Numbered from the stretch's first letter, positions 35,938 through 46,911 are shown. The stretch is 64,000 nucleotides of DNA from Cryptomeria japonica (GCF_030272615.1 NC_081414.1:770355653-770419652), one strand, 5' to 3'. Notes: a model not told the origin generated them from the sequence alone. Made by a program: numbers and translations.

Positions 35938-37619
35938 TCTTCAGAATAGCCTAATTCAAAAATACAAAAAAAATTAAAAAAAAATCAAAAATACAAAAAA
36001 AAATTAAAAAAATTAAAAAATACAAAAAAATCATTACTTGGTGAAAACCTAGCAAACAGGCACCTTGTGACACAAAAAAATTTGAAAAATCGAAAAAAGT
36101 AAAGAGAAATAATTTCGTCCAATGGTGAAAACCACTTCAATGGTGCCCTGGGCAAGTACCATGGTGAAAACCAGGTTACCGACACCATGCGTAGAGACAT
36201 TGCTCCTCCCTCCTTCAGGATTCACTTTCATCCTTTCACTTTGCACACACTCACAACCTATTCATCCATAATAAACTTACCCATTCCCATTATGGCTTGT
36301 TATTGATCTACCCAAGATTGGTTAGCCATTCCTAATAAACCTCCCTTTTCACCCCTTTCCATCCATAATAAATCAGCTCCTATCTATGGCTAAGGCAAAT
36401 CCTATGTCTAATAATGGGTGTGGAACTAAGAGCATCACCTGTTCTGAGGAGTATAGTTTCTTCCAGCTTTCTTCAGTCTATCTGTGCACAATCCACAATA
36501 AAGCAGCACTTGCATCGCCTATCCACAATAAAGTTCCATCTTCTCCACAATAAAGTATCAATTGCATGGATTCAATCAGTTTCAGATGAGACAAATAGCA
36601 ATGGGCTTCAACAAATCAAATCTTTCAATAGACTCAGACAACATTATGGTTCAGTGCTATCTATCCTTTTGTGAAAGTAAACATTGTGACAACAATCAAA
36701 TATACTTATACAAGTGACAAGAGACACTAAAATTGAGGACTATAGTGGATGTTGGTGTCAAGTCTTGGTTTTCTTTTGATTTTTATCTTTTTGGTGACAT
36801 GTCTTTTATCTTTTTCGGGATGTCTCTGACTAGAGATTCTATCTCCAGGATGTCTCTAACTAGAAAGGTGAGGATGGGGTATCTTCACCTATTTTTCTTT
36901 TCATGTCTATGGATTGTCTCTTACTAATGCTATGACTTGTCCAAGGATATGAGGACACTGTGAGTCTAGTATGAACTGGGGTATTCCTTGTTTGCAATTG
37001 TCCGATCTCCATGCAAATGGGTACAATGACCTCCTAGGTCAAACATATGCCTCAATTGTCATAACCTACTTGCCATAATAAAGCTCAATGATGATAATGC
37101 ATAAGAAGCTCTTTCACTTTCATATCTTCTATCTCCCATCCCCCTTTCTTGATTGACTTCCATTGTCCTTCTTGACTCTGTGTAGCCTGCTATCACATGA
37201 CTGAGTATAATGACACGCCAAAAATATTTGCATTTCATGTAGTTGCACCTGCATTACCACATATTAAGCATTTCATGCATATATATAGATATCACAATTG
37301 CATCACATCCTGCACACAACACATATTAGAACATTTTACATTTGCATTATCATATCCATTTGCATTTCTTACATTCATATTTGCATTGGTATAATATATA
37401 AAAACATAAAAGAACAAAAATATTGCATTTCATCATGTGCATATTTGCATCCATATCATAAGCATCACATAGAAACATAAATCACATAGGTACACATGCA
37501 TATATTTTCCGCAAGGATGAATCTCATATATATATAATTATAAGTGTCATGATACAATGATGTCAAAATACATATGTCTACACAACCAATCCTCGTGTCA
37601 CTCTATCCGGACATAGGAA
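35938..37619 (+). other. GYP 3' non-coding region
   Basis: No coding. It opens with an A-rich run (AAAAAAATTAAAAAA words, 35960-36030), then short repeats of TGGTGAAAACC (36039, 36122 and 36161) and repeated CCATAATAAA / CACAATAAAG words between 36260 and 36560. Long 3' tails between pol and the polypurine tract are usual in Tat-like elements. Confidence 0.5.
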
Positions 37620-38050
37620 CCCATTGATCACTCCTACCAATACTACTAGTAGTGCTAATCTGTCTATCTCATGGTATCCCAAGCCACATGTCCTACCCTC
37701 ATCTCCAGTCCCAGATCCTGGAACATTCGTCTTAATGCCTCCCTGTCTCCATCTCAATAATAGGGAATCAACTCCCCATCAACCAATATCCTCACAATCC
37801 TGTATACATCCTCTAAGGTGACTGTCATCTCACCCATCGACAAGTGGAATGTACAATTCTCTGAGTGCCATCTCTCAGCTAAAGCAGTCAGCAACCCCAT
37901 GTTTGCCCGAAACTCAAGCACATACAAAATATGTTGCAGGTCCATAGCTTGAACCGTTGCTCTCTCATCAACTGTCAGCTCTGCTTGAAGACTAAGTCAA
38001 TGGGAATCTCTCCTATGACTCTAGCATAGGTACATCCTCCTGCAGTCAAG
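37620..38050 (-). pseudogene. Antisense plant mobile domain (PMD) remnant inside GYP
   Basis: Read on the minus strand, opposite to GYP, 63 open codons (37754-37945) carry the hallmark of the plant mobile domain family (MAIL1/MAIN-like): LTALAERWHSENCTFHL then GEMTVTLEDV then VDGELI. Reading continues past one stop with MFQDLGLEM and beyond to about 37620, and upstream to about 38050 through stops. PMDs are known both in host proteins and captured in gypsy elements. Here it lies between integrase and the polypurine tract in antisense. It is too short and broken to be active. Confidence 0.65.
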
Positions 38051-38084
38051 CAAATCAATCATGTCAGTCATAGTGGCATTCCCT

Positions 38085-38400
38085 GTTCATCACAAAATGT
38101 TTCTTTTTATCTTAAGTGCTTATGATACTCTATCCTAGTGACAATCACTATTCATCACAAAGTGTTGCTTCTATCTTTGTGACACTCACTGTTCATCACA
38201 AAGTGTTGCTTCCATCCTAGTGACACTCACTGTTCATCACAAAGTGTTGCTTCTATCCTAGTGGTACTCCCTATTCATCACAAAGTACTACGTTTTTTTG
38301 CACTCACTGTTCATCACAAAGTGTTGCTCTTTTTTTTAGTACTCCCTATTCATCACAAAGTACTTTGTCTTGGTACTCCCTGTTCATCACAAAGTGCCTT
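38085..38400 (+). repeat. GYP minisatellite (TTCATCACAAAGT units)
   Basis: Eight copies of a unit containing TTCATCACAAAGTGTTGC or a close variant, spaced about 30-60 bases apart. Two sub-types alternate (CACTCACTG... and TACTCCCT...). It lies in the non-coding 3' tail of GYP, directly beside the PMD remnant. Confidence 0.85.
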
Positions 38401-38610
38401 GATCTATCTTATCCTAGGGCCTCTGCTTGAGTGTATCCTCTTAAGTAGTTTCCTAATTGGCAACATATGTTCTATCACATAATTGTCAATCTTGGCCCTA
38501 TTTGCTATTTTAGTCTTCCCTAGAGGACCTTCTTGAGTGTATCCTCTCAGCAGTTTATCCAATCGACAACATATGTTCATCACAGAACTGTCGATTTGGC
38601 CTTCATTACA
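38400..38610 (+). repeat. GYP tandem duplication of about 115 bases
   Basis: Two copies share TGAGTGTATCCTCT, then CAACATATGTTC, then ATCACA and a TTGGCC-type end, at about 38430 and 38535. They differ by substitutions. This continues the repeat-rich character of the GYP tail. Confidence 0.7.
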
Positions 38611-39178
38611 TAAACGTGCTTACATATTACACAAACACGCTTGGCACAAACACAGATGTGCCTAAGCATTTTTTGACCTTTTTTGACATATTCTAAAATG
38701 CATTTATTGCTCTACCTAAGATGAATTAATGACAACATTTATTGCAACAAAGAACAAGGAGGTTTTGCGGTACTCACCAGCTCTCCTACATTTGTTGGCC
38801 TCTGAAATCGGTGAACGCGATCGAATCTATGCACCAATGCCATCACTGCTAACTACTGCTACTCTATTCTCGCTCTGCACTCTGATCTCTTGGATGTGTG
38901 GATGACAATGAGGATGTATTCCCCTTGTGGTCTATTTTATAGACTGCTCTAGCCCTAGCCCTAGCCCTAGTTTCCTGAGTCAATCTTCTTTATCCCGTGA
39001 CTCTGTCACTCTATCCAGTCAGTCCATTCTGGCCTTTCTTTCTTATCAAGAGATTGTCTATGATCTTTTCAGACATTTTCATCCAATCTCTCGAGGGGGC
39101 ATATCATTCCCATCTTGGGGCAACTTTATATCAGTTCATCTTATCTTCTTTGAAACAACGTGACAAGCTGCATTGTCT
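38611..39178 (+). other. GYP tail before the polypurine tract
   Basis: No gene seen. It includes a short run of CCCTAG/AGCCCT units at 38950-38972, too short to be called telomeric, and some CT-rich stretches. Confidence 0.5.
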
Positions 39179-39193
39179 CAAAGAGGGGCAAAA
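39179..39193 (+). promoter_or_regulatory. GYP polypurine tract
   Basis: CAAAGAGGGGCAAAA-type purine run directly before the 3' LTR start TGTAGACACC at 39194. It primes second-strand synthesis and confirms the plus orientation. Confidence 0.8.
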
Positions 39194-39990
39194 TGTAGAC
39201 ACCTAAAATTGTCATGTCTAATTAAATAAATATTGTATTTATTTAATTACTTTAGCCTAATTCTTCTATTAATTGATTAAATATTTATTTATTTAATTAA
39301 TTCATTTATCCTCTTCTAGCCTTATTTCTCATTTAAATAAATTCTTTTATTTATTTAAATTATCCTTTTCCTAAATTAAATAAATATCTTATTTATTTAA
39401 TTGATCCAACTTCTCTATTAATTAAATGAATTTTTATTTATTTAATTAATTCATTAACCTTTTCTACCTATGACACATGTCATTCATCTCTTAATTCCTA
39501 CACTACCTACCCTTTCATTATTTTCTTATTTCCTCTACCTACCCTCTAATCATAGCCGACCATTTTTCTTTTACACCTCTCAATCTTATCCCTCCATTTC
39601 ATATAGTGTCTTCTATATAAGAGGATACTTCCTTCATTATCAACCCTAATCAATCTACACACATCCTATGCATTCTATTGAAGCAACCTAGCATTCGAAC
39701 TTGCATATGCAATCAAGCCTACTTGCAACCACATTTCCGTTCTTTGTTGAGCTCTTGTACACATAAAATCTGAGAGCAAATATATCAAGCAAGATCAATG
39801 GAGATAGGAAGAATGGAGATCCAAACCCTATTGGACATGTGATGGTATAATATTTGTGATTTTATTTGATTTGCATTGTCTTAGGTAATCTTCATATGTT
39901 ATGGTGGATCTTTATTGTTGTTAGGCTAGGGTTTTGTGGTTGAATTCATTTAGTCTTTCAATATTGTTGTTTCCACTTTCACCATATACA
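39194..39990 (+). repeat. GYP 3' LTR
   Basis: 797 bases. It has extra AT-rich palindromic words (AATTAAATAAAT and the inverse) compared with the 5' copy, plus a short extra segment near 39515. Outside these blocks the two LTRs are very similar. TATA box (TATATAAG) at 39614-39621. Confidence 0.9.
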
Positions 39991-39995
39991 CCGGG

Positions 39996-40787
39996 AACCT
40001 ATTTGGTTATGTGTAGCATCAAGCATACAAGTAGATTTCCAAATCTAAAGGTTCCTTTCTTATCCTTCTTGATTTTTCCTAAGTTATCAATCAACTCATC
40101 TTTTAACCATTCACATACATCAATTTTTACATTTTCTTTGACCATGTCATAAGCATTTTTAATGCATAAACTGGAAACTGAGTTAAGTCAGTTTGCATGA
40201 GTTTCTTTGTACCCTAAAATCATGCTAACAAATCTCACATTTATATCAATCACATCATTAACTCTCAGAGACCTTCTGTCTGATGTTGCACCAGTTAAGT
40301 TCATTACTAGGTCATTGGAGACCTTCTTAGTCTTGTTTGGTCTGTTACCAGTGGAAGGTAACGTTGTTACTGCTTTCATAGCTTCCTTTGTTATTTTGTG
40401 ATTAGAATCAAACCAAAAGAATGAACCATGTACCCTGCTTAAAACTATCCTAATCACCTCCTTGGGAAATTCAGGAATGCAGAGGATTTCAGTGAATCCT
40501 AGGGTTTCAACAATTTTATGTTTAGGTTTTACATTATCGGAATTGTCACATATAACAGTCTTATACATGCTTTTAATTTATTCATCTCCTAATTCCTCTA
40601 TGTTGCAATGAATATATATTTGGGGATCTTCTGCGATAACAACTCCTTTTGGAATTTGGGAAAAAGCACCTACATTGTCATCTTTCTTAGCTACCTCGGG
40701 AACTAGCTGAAATATGGGCCTTGGGTGTTTTATAACCTCAACTACTATAGGGTTTTCTATGAATTTAGGTGCAGAGGAGGATGCCAT
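39996..40787 (-). pseudogene. NA3 ORF2, N-terminal third
   Basis: Starts at ATG 40787 (MASSSAPKF). Open to 40578, then stops, then open at 40188-40568, and continues with one frame change to the GYP insertion point. Blocks: IPKGVVIAEDPQIYIH then IEELG; VLSRVHGSFFWFDS; HKITKEAMKAVTTLPSTG; VNDVIDINVRFVSMILGYK; LIDNLGKIKKDKKGTFRFG. Each has a clear match in NA2 (for example SRVHDEFIWL, HKITKKVICSITGL, LSNLKKIKKDKKHTFKYG) and most in NA1. This is the most conserved part of ORF2. I do not recognise the domain; conserved Arg-Val-His-Gly and Lys-Ile-Thr-Lys signatures are the best handles for a search. Confidence 0.68.
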
Positions 40788-41131
40788 GATGATAAATACC
40801 TTTTTCTACCTTTGGATGGATTGATTGCCGAAGTGCTTTGCCTCTTTACTTGAAAACCCTTAGCTCTGCAAATTTCGCACTCTTCGAATGTTTGAAATCT
40901 TGGTGAAGTGAAATGGAGCCAAAACCACAAATTTATAATGTTTATTTGCCATCTACAACATTTAATGTATGTCGGTTAAGTAGTCACTTAACATTGTTTG
41001 CCGGTATAGAAGTAATTTCCAACTTCTCACCATTAACCAAGGGAATTATAGCATATGTCTCATTGATTGCCAAACCCTCAAGAAAATTTTCTTCAATTTG
41101 ATGAAGAGCTTCCTGTCGGTGGAGTATTACT
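40788..41131 (-). other. NA3: spacer between gag and ORF2
   Basis: 345 bases, the shortest of the three family spacers. No open frame. Possible roles are internal initiation or splicing; the sequence does not decide. Confidence 0.4.
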
Positions 41132-42278
41132 CTATCTTACCGGTGAAGCATCACTCTGTCTTGCTAGTGAAGTGTTGATTGGTTCTACCGGTGGAGGAGT
41201 ATTCCCAACAATGTTTAGGTCAAACTTTCTAATCCATTGTTTTGAGAATTCTTGCTTAACCTCTTCAACTTTTTCTTTACCTTTCAAGCTAGAACTATTG
41301 TTGTTTGTCGGTGATCCTTTACTTCTATAGAATTTTGCAATATGCCCAATCTTGTTACATGCATAACAAGTCACATTATTCTTCTGAATAGCTTTCCCAT
41401 AACCTATGCCGGTTTGTGTTATGCATTGATTAGATAGGTGTCCAAATCTTCCACAAACATAACATCTCACATTCATTCTACAATTTTCAGAGTTGTGACC
41501 AAATTTGTTGCATTTTGAATATTGACTGGTGGGTGTGTTGATATTTTGATAATTTCTAGATCTGCATTCATTGGCTCTATGACCATACTTATTACAGTTA
41601 GCATTTTGCATTGAATTTATAAGCATTAGGCTGCCTTACCAGTTTTTTATGATCCTATGTATTTGCAGTACCGAAGCTTTCACCAACTTCAAAGCCAATT
41701 CCAAAAGTGTCACCTTTAGGTTTTTGATTCTTTAGCAAGTTACCAAGTTCTTCTGATCTTTTCTTTAATTTTTCTTTATGTTGATTTGTAGTATCTGGTT
41801 CTCTTTCTAAGACTTCTTTCTGCCTCATCAATTCATTGGAGTCATTCTGAGTGTGCATCAGATATGTCTTCAACAAATCATTTTCATAGCTAAGTCTTGT
41901 GTTTTCATTTGCAGCATCACTTAGTCTTCTGGTCAAATCTTCTTCATTCTTCTTTCTATCTTCAATTTCTTTACAAAATCTCATAGTCATATCCTACATC
42001 TCATTCTTTGTTGTCGTGTTCTCTTGTTTCAGCTTGTTTATGATATCATTAAGAGTTTCTTTTTCATCATTCTCATTTTGCATCTTTTCACAAAGTTCTC
42101 TTCTCTTATTTCTTGAAATAGTAAGATTTTCTTGAAGTGCCTGAATGATATCCTGGGCTACCTTTAGATCATCTTCTAGTTTGATGTTTTTCAATTTCTC
42201 TGCATCATAGTCTGAAAGAGCTGCTTCTAGTTGTTTCATCAGATTTTCCATATCTACCAGTGTCAAGATATTCCTCAA
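41132..42278 (-). pseudogene. NA3 gag: coiled coil and four zinc knuckles
   Basis: Three open pieces in order: 41994-42278 (first ATG at 42251) and 41655-41990, both heptad-rich coiled coil, and 41132-41626 with knuckles. The second piece ends with GIGFEVGESFGTANT, matched by GLGFEHGERYDTANE in CHI. The knuckles are NKYGHRANEC (first Cys present), CSKCNKFGHNSENC, CYVCGRFGHLSNQC, and CYACNKIGHIAKFY, whose last Cys has become Tyr. The tail has KGKEKVEEV. Four knuckles in a row are more than the one or two usual in plant LTR elements. Only two stop/frame breaks separate the pieces. Confidence 0.75.
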
Positions 42279-42308
42279 GCTGTTAGGCTTCTAAAAATAG
42301 AGGACCAA

Positions 42309-42322
42309 GCTCTGATACCAAT
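42309..42322 (-). promoter_or_regulatory. NA3 primer binding site
   Basis: The minus strand reads ATTGGTATCAGAGC, adjacent to the LTR end CTAACA. Complementary to initiator Met-tRNA. Confidence 0.85.
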
Positions 42323-43118
42323 TGTTAGGATTCCCACAGACACTGAGAGGGGGGGGTGAATCGGTATCTAACCGGTGAATTGAATTTCTTAACTTAAAAC
42401 ATGTAGAACATATTATAACAGTGTATCGGTATGCAAGAAATAATATAATAAACAGAATTAAAAGAAACCACACGAAAAGCACACCATAACACAATGATGT
42501 AATGAGGAAACCTGGTGTGGGAAAAACCTCGATGGGATTTGTGACCCACACTATTCACTTACTAGCCAATAGGAGAATATTACTGCTATAAGAGGGAACT
42601 GTACATGCAGGAAGGTGAACTACCTAGAGCTCACTGCTCAATGGGAAGTCTCACTGACTTACAATGATGGATTATATAAATCCAATATCTTGTACTGCTT
42701 CAAAATAGCATCTATAATGCCAGATCCAGTACCGGTTTCTGCTCTACTTCTTACATAAACCCTTCACCTATAATTCACATAATAGGTTTGCCTTATTTCA
42801 CCTAAATATATTCTTCTCACTTACTTACAAATGTTCTATAATGATCTCTTATATAAGAGTCATTTTACAATGATGCCAAGTCGGCTTACAAAGATTTTAC
42901 AATAATAAATAAAATATAATATAACAAAAATCCTGTTGGCCTCTGTGCCAGTATGCTTCCTTTCTCTACCGGTACCGGTGGTCTGAGTGCCGGTGTAGAG
43001 TTTGATCTTTCTAGTGCCGGTGTAATGCCTTTCCGGTGCCATAGGATTGTAAGGTTGCCATAAATGACAAAACCTTCAATCACCTAGAATGTCTCATTGG
43101 AGTGTGCATATGCCAACA
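42323..43118 (-). repeat. NA3 5' LTR
   Basis: 796 bases, paired with 25180-25977, with scattered substitutions. Inner-end block GACACTGAGAGGGGGGGGTG on the plus strand. The outer end abuts the CAAAT duplication at 43119-43123. Confidence 0.9.
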
Positions 43119-43123
43119 CAAAT

Positions 43124-43746
43124 TTCCATCAACTATTATTTTGTCTGTCAACTGATCTATTGTCAATGAGGGAATAGATTTAGCTTTACCTTTTTGTGCA
43201 CCAGACTCATGTTGAGTCTTGATTTTCCTTTCTCTATCGGCCTTTCGATAGGAACGGGATCTGATTAGCCTTTTTGCTGTATTTGGCTCCACCGGATTGT
43301 AGCTTCCTCAACACTCTAACAAGTTCCCCCTTCTTCTTTTCCTTTCCTGCTTCCTCCTTAGGCTTAGTTTCTAAGGCTACCAAAGATAAAACAACATAGG
43401 TTCTTTTAGGCTTCTCCTTTTTCGTCAGCACACCTTTTCTGGATGGGATAGGTTTTGTAGGTTGTGCCATTGAAGTAGGAGCAGACTTAGTCTCTTTAGG
43501 TCTAACCTTAGAGGGAATTAGATTAACCTTGGGTTTCTTGGTTTCCTCATTGGTCTCCTTTTGTGCATATTTGTCCCTTTCTTTATTCACCTTCTCCTTG
43601 GAGAAACCCATCTGAGCAGCACGTTCCTCTACCATGTTAGTAACCTTTCTCTTCCAGGCAGGACCAGTGAATTACATATGTAGATTGAGGTCCTTCTCCT
43701 AGAAATTCCCAAATCTCCCTTCCTTGGGATCCATCGGTTGACTTAG
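43124..43746 (-). pseudogene. NA2 ORF2, middle part
   Basis: Minus-strand piece between NA3 and SIR. 43234-43635 is open for 133 codons and very Lys/Thr-rich (VRPKETKSAPTSMAQPTKP); 43124-43292 in another frame gives IPSLTIDQLTDKIIVDGN. The latter runs up to the CAAAT duplication, and reading continues at 25179 with KNIGVCYESF, matching the uninterrupted NA3 block at 27850. The other end meets SIR at the CTTAG duplication and resumes at 50427. The basic middle matches the basic linkers of NA1 and NA3 in position. Confidence 0.6.
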
Positions 43747-44799
43747 TGTAGGTCCCGAGGACAACTAAGGGGGGGGGTGAGTCAGTTGTCTATAAATTCA
43801 AACCAAAATCTTGTTAACCAACTTATTGCTTAATACCGGTAAGACAGTTAAGTATGCCAATAGATAGTGTTAACAAAAAATTGCTATCTCGGTAAGAATT
43901 AATGCATGAAACATAAACATAAAGTCATCCACAACACATGACAGAAATATTTGTACGTGGAAACCCTATAAGGGGAAAAACCACGATGGGAAACCTTACC
44001 CACAATCAGATGATACTAATACAGATAGTAAGTGTACAAGAGGGGTCTACACATGCAGAAAGGCCAACAGCCTAGAGCTCACTGCTCAAACACAAATGGG
44101 AGTCACACTGACTACAATTGGATGGTTAAATCCAATGAGAGTGTACTACACAAAATAGCATCTTCATATGCTGGATTCAGTATCGGTGTAATGCTGATAT
44201 GCTTCTACAAAAACCTAACTTCACCTTCAAATGATGTCTTTGTGTTTATCTCTGCTTGATCGCACATATACCTTTCCTTAAATCTTTTTCGCATTCCACA
44301 CTTGATCTTACAAATAAGATCTTACATTTATACCATACCCTAAGACCAATTTTAGTGGGTCGGCTCTACAAGATATTACAATAAAAACATTTTACAAATA
44401 ATACAATATCTGATGCAGTAACCGATTAAACATGTCGGCTTAATGCATTTACAACAATAATAAATCATTTCCATAGCGTGCCATGCTGATCTGGAAAAGA
44501 CAAACCTGCTAGTGTAACCCTAGATAACCTGGACCTATTTGCCAGTAAAAGCAAATTTGTAGATAAGAATATACCAATGATATTACTTCAAGGAAAAGTG
44601 TCCACATGATGTCTTCGACATTACCAAGTGTCTTCCATGTTATTGCAGGTACTAGTGAACATTATATCCTGCCGGTTAACCATATACCGATGATTGTTTG
44701 AACAATTTACTGATTGCCGGTGAACGTTGCTGGATCTCCAAAGTAGGTGTATTTAGTAGGTGTTGACATCAATGACAAAACCATACCAAAATACCAACA
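43747..44799 (-). repeat. SIR 3' LTR
   Basis: 1053 bases. On the minus strand it begins TGTTGGTATTTTGGTATGG and ends CCTACA. Compared with the 5' LTR, the last 350 bases on the plus strand (44450-44799) are nearly identical, while the first 700 show a few dozen differences. Confidence 0.93.
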
Positions 44800-45153
44800 A
44801 TCTCCCCCTTTGGCATTGATGGCAACACAAGATGGAAAAACCATCAAAGTGCCAAAATAGAAATGCCAAGTACAAAAACCAATTCTCCCCTTGGGAGTAA
44901 TATGTGTTTATACAAAGATTTATTTACAATACCAATCTCAAAAAGATAATGCATATATTTTTCCTTAATGTTTTTCCATATATCTCTCCCCCTTTGACAT
45001 CAAGTGCCAAAGTCACAAAAAGGTCAAGTTCATACAAAATACCAATCAATTCAATATACCAACTACTCCCCCTGAGAAGTAGCTTCCTCATCAAACACCG
45101 GAATAAAAGATTTGTCCATTTAATTATGCTGATTGATGACAATCATCAATTCT
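44800..45153 (-). promoter_or_regulatory. SIR polypurine tract and repeated purine modules
   Basis: The tract CCAAAGGGGGAGAT (minus) at 44800-44813 abuts the 3' LTR. Further purine blocks appear at about 44883-44895 (TCTCCCCTTGGG), 44983-45005 (CTCTCCCCCTTTGACATCAA) and 45062-45080 (CTACTCCCCCTGAGAAG), all on the plus strand. No coding is seen. Confidence 0.75.
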
Positions 45154-45978
45154 CTAAGTCTCTACCGGTGGAAGTAAGACTCTGAGCTGATCTCTGAGAT
45201 ACTCAAAAGTTTCCTTAGGCAAAGGTTTTGTAAAAATATCTACAAGCAATTCTTTAGTATTCACATAAACCAGTTTTATTTCCTTTTCTTCAACTTTTTC
45301 CCTTAAAAAATTTAGTTTGATAGAAACATGTTTTGTTTTAGAATGTAATACTGGATTCTTAGATATGTCAATTGCTGCAGTGTTATCACAATATATAGTA
45401 ATAGGTTCCTTGCATTTTACCTTTATGTCTTTCAACATTTGCTTAAGCCAAAGTACCTATGTATAGTTTGTTGCTACTGCAACATATTCTGATTCTGCTG
45501 TTGATAAAGATGTACAACTCTATTTCTTAGTTAACCAAGAAACTAATCTCTTTCCAAGAAAGAATGCTCCTCCTATGGTACTCTTTCTATCATCTACATC
45601 TCCTACCCAATTTGCATCTGTGTATGCATATAGATCAAAATTTTCATCTTTAGGATACCATAATCCAAGATTTGTTGTACCTTGTAAGTACTAGAAAATC
45701 CTTTTTACTGCTAATTCATGATTTTCCTTGGAATTACTCTGAAATATATAAACTATACATACTGCATTCATAATATCAGGTCTGGTTTGTGTCAAATACA
45801 GTAAACCTCCTATCATAGATTTGTATCTAGTTGGATTAATAGGTGTAGATTCATCCCTTTGAGATAATTTGTCATTTGTAGTCATAGGTGTGCTTACCGG
45901 TTTAGAGTTCTCCATCCCAAATTTCTTTAGTAATTCTTTCAAGTACTTGGATTGACTCAAAAATATACCTTTATCAGT
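45154..45978 (-). pseudogene. SIR RNase H and RT end
   Basis: Open pieces 45691-45960 (SQSKYLKELLKKFGM then KPVSTPMTTNDKL, then MIGGLLYLTQTRPDI) and 45154-45438 (ITIYCDNTAAIDISKNPV then KHVSIKLNFLREKV, ending DIFTKPLPKETF). Between them, through stops, lie YTDANWVGD and the copia RNase H core. RNase H removes the RNA template. The catalytic Asp of YTDANW and of YCDNTAA are present. At least three stops interrupt it. Confidence 0.85.
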
Positions 45979-46911
45979 CTATGAAATTTGCAATCCTAAA
46001 AAGAATTTTATTTCTCCAATCATAGACATTTCAAATTCTTGCTGCATTTTAATAGAAAATTCTTTACATAATTCATCTTCTCCTCCAAAGATTATATCAT
46101 CAACAAATACTTCCATAATCAAAATGTCATCATTAGTTACTTTGTAATATAAATTGCTAGCTGCATTTCCTTTAGTAAAACCAATTTTTAAAAGATACTT
46201 ATCCAATCTTGCATACTAGGCTCTTGGAGCTTGTTTTAGTCCATAGAGAGCTTTTCTTAATCTACAAACCATATCATTGTTATCTGTCAAAGAAAATCCA
46301 TTAGGTTGTTCAATATAGACTTCCTCTTCAAGATCTCCATTCAAAAATGCACATTTAATATCCATTTGATAAACTTTGTAATCCTTGCAAGCTGCGAAGG
46401 CCAAGAATAATCTAACTGCCTCAATTCTGGCTACCGGTGCAAAGGTTTCATTGTAATCCACTCCTTCTTTTTGAGAATATCCCTTACACACTAGTCTTGC
46501 TTTATTCCTGACAACCTTACCATCTTCATTGAGTTTGTTTCTAAATACCCATTTGGTTCCAATTACATTTTTATTTTCAAGCCAGGGAACTAATGTCCAA
46601 GTATTATTTTTCTCAATTTGTCCTAATTCTTCTTCTATAGCTTTAATCCAAAATTTATCTTCACATGCCTCATTGATAGATAATGGTTCAATTTGAGAAA
46701 TAAGACATACCTCTTCATTTGCCAATCTTCCTCTTGTCATGACTCCTTTAAATTTGCTTCCAATTATCTGATCTTCAGAATGATTCAGTCTTACATACCG
46801 GGGTGTCTTAGTATGTTGTTGTTCTTCAATTACTATGGTATCCTCTGATGATACCAGAGTAACTAGATCATCATTCTGTACCGGTGGATTTATTGTTGGT
46901 TCATTTGTCAT
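45979..46911 (-). pseudogene. SIR reverse transcriptase
   Basis: 46216-46911 (231 codons) contains the integrase-RT linker with [17 protein letters not shown], then RT from [12 protein letters not shown] onward. Motif A is intact ([14 protein letters not shown]) and the segment ends [11 protein letters not shown] before a stop where Trp is expected. 45979-46206 continues with VFVDDIIFGG, the catalytic box with both Asp present, and FFLGLQI. Only single-base stops separate the parts. Confidence 0.88.

Larger units (their letters stand above)
28616..39995 (+). mobile_element. GYP: Ty3/gypsy element lacking RT, RNase H and IN core
   Basis: LTRs 28621-29239 and 39194-39990 begin TGTAGACACC and end ATATACA, with duplications CCAGG (28616-28620) and CCGGG (39991-39995) that differ at one base. 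On the plus strand it has a long leader, gag, protease, a stub of integrase C-terminus, a 3 kb non-coding tail with an antisense plant mobile domain remnant, and the polypurine tract GAGGGGCAAA. It sits in NA3 ORF2. RT, RNase H and the integrase core were lost in one deletion, so it needed a helper or was deleted after insertion. Confidence 0.88.
25175..43123 (-). mobile_element. NA3: RT-less LTR element, both ends intact
   Basis: 3' LTR 25180-25977 and 5' LTR 42323-43118 in minus orientation, bounded by a perfect duplication CAAAT (25175-25179 and 43119-43123, included here). After removing the nested GYP (28621-39990) the element is about 6.6 kb: two LTRs of about 0.8 kb and 5 kb internal. 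Internal order on the minus strand: primer site, coiled-coil gag, four zinc knuckles, 345-base spacer, ORF2 of roughly 1000 codons, polypurine modules. No pol domain of any kind is present. It is the best-preserved member of the family. Confidence 0.88.

Noticed and set aside
38085-38400. Possible CRISPR-like array (regular repeat with spacers)
   Set aside because: Spacers are themselves similar and vary in length; it is a plant minisatellite in a gypsy tail.
38950-38972. CCCTAG repeats resembling telomere sequence
   Set aside because: The unit lacks the TTTAGGG pattern and is only three to four copies long.
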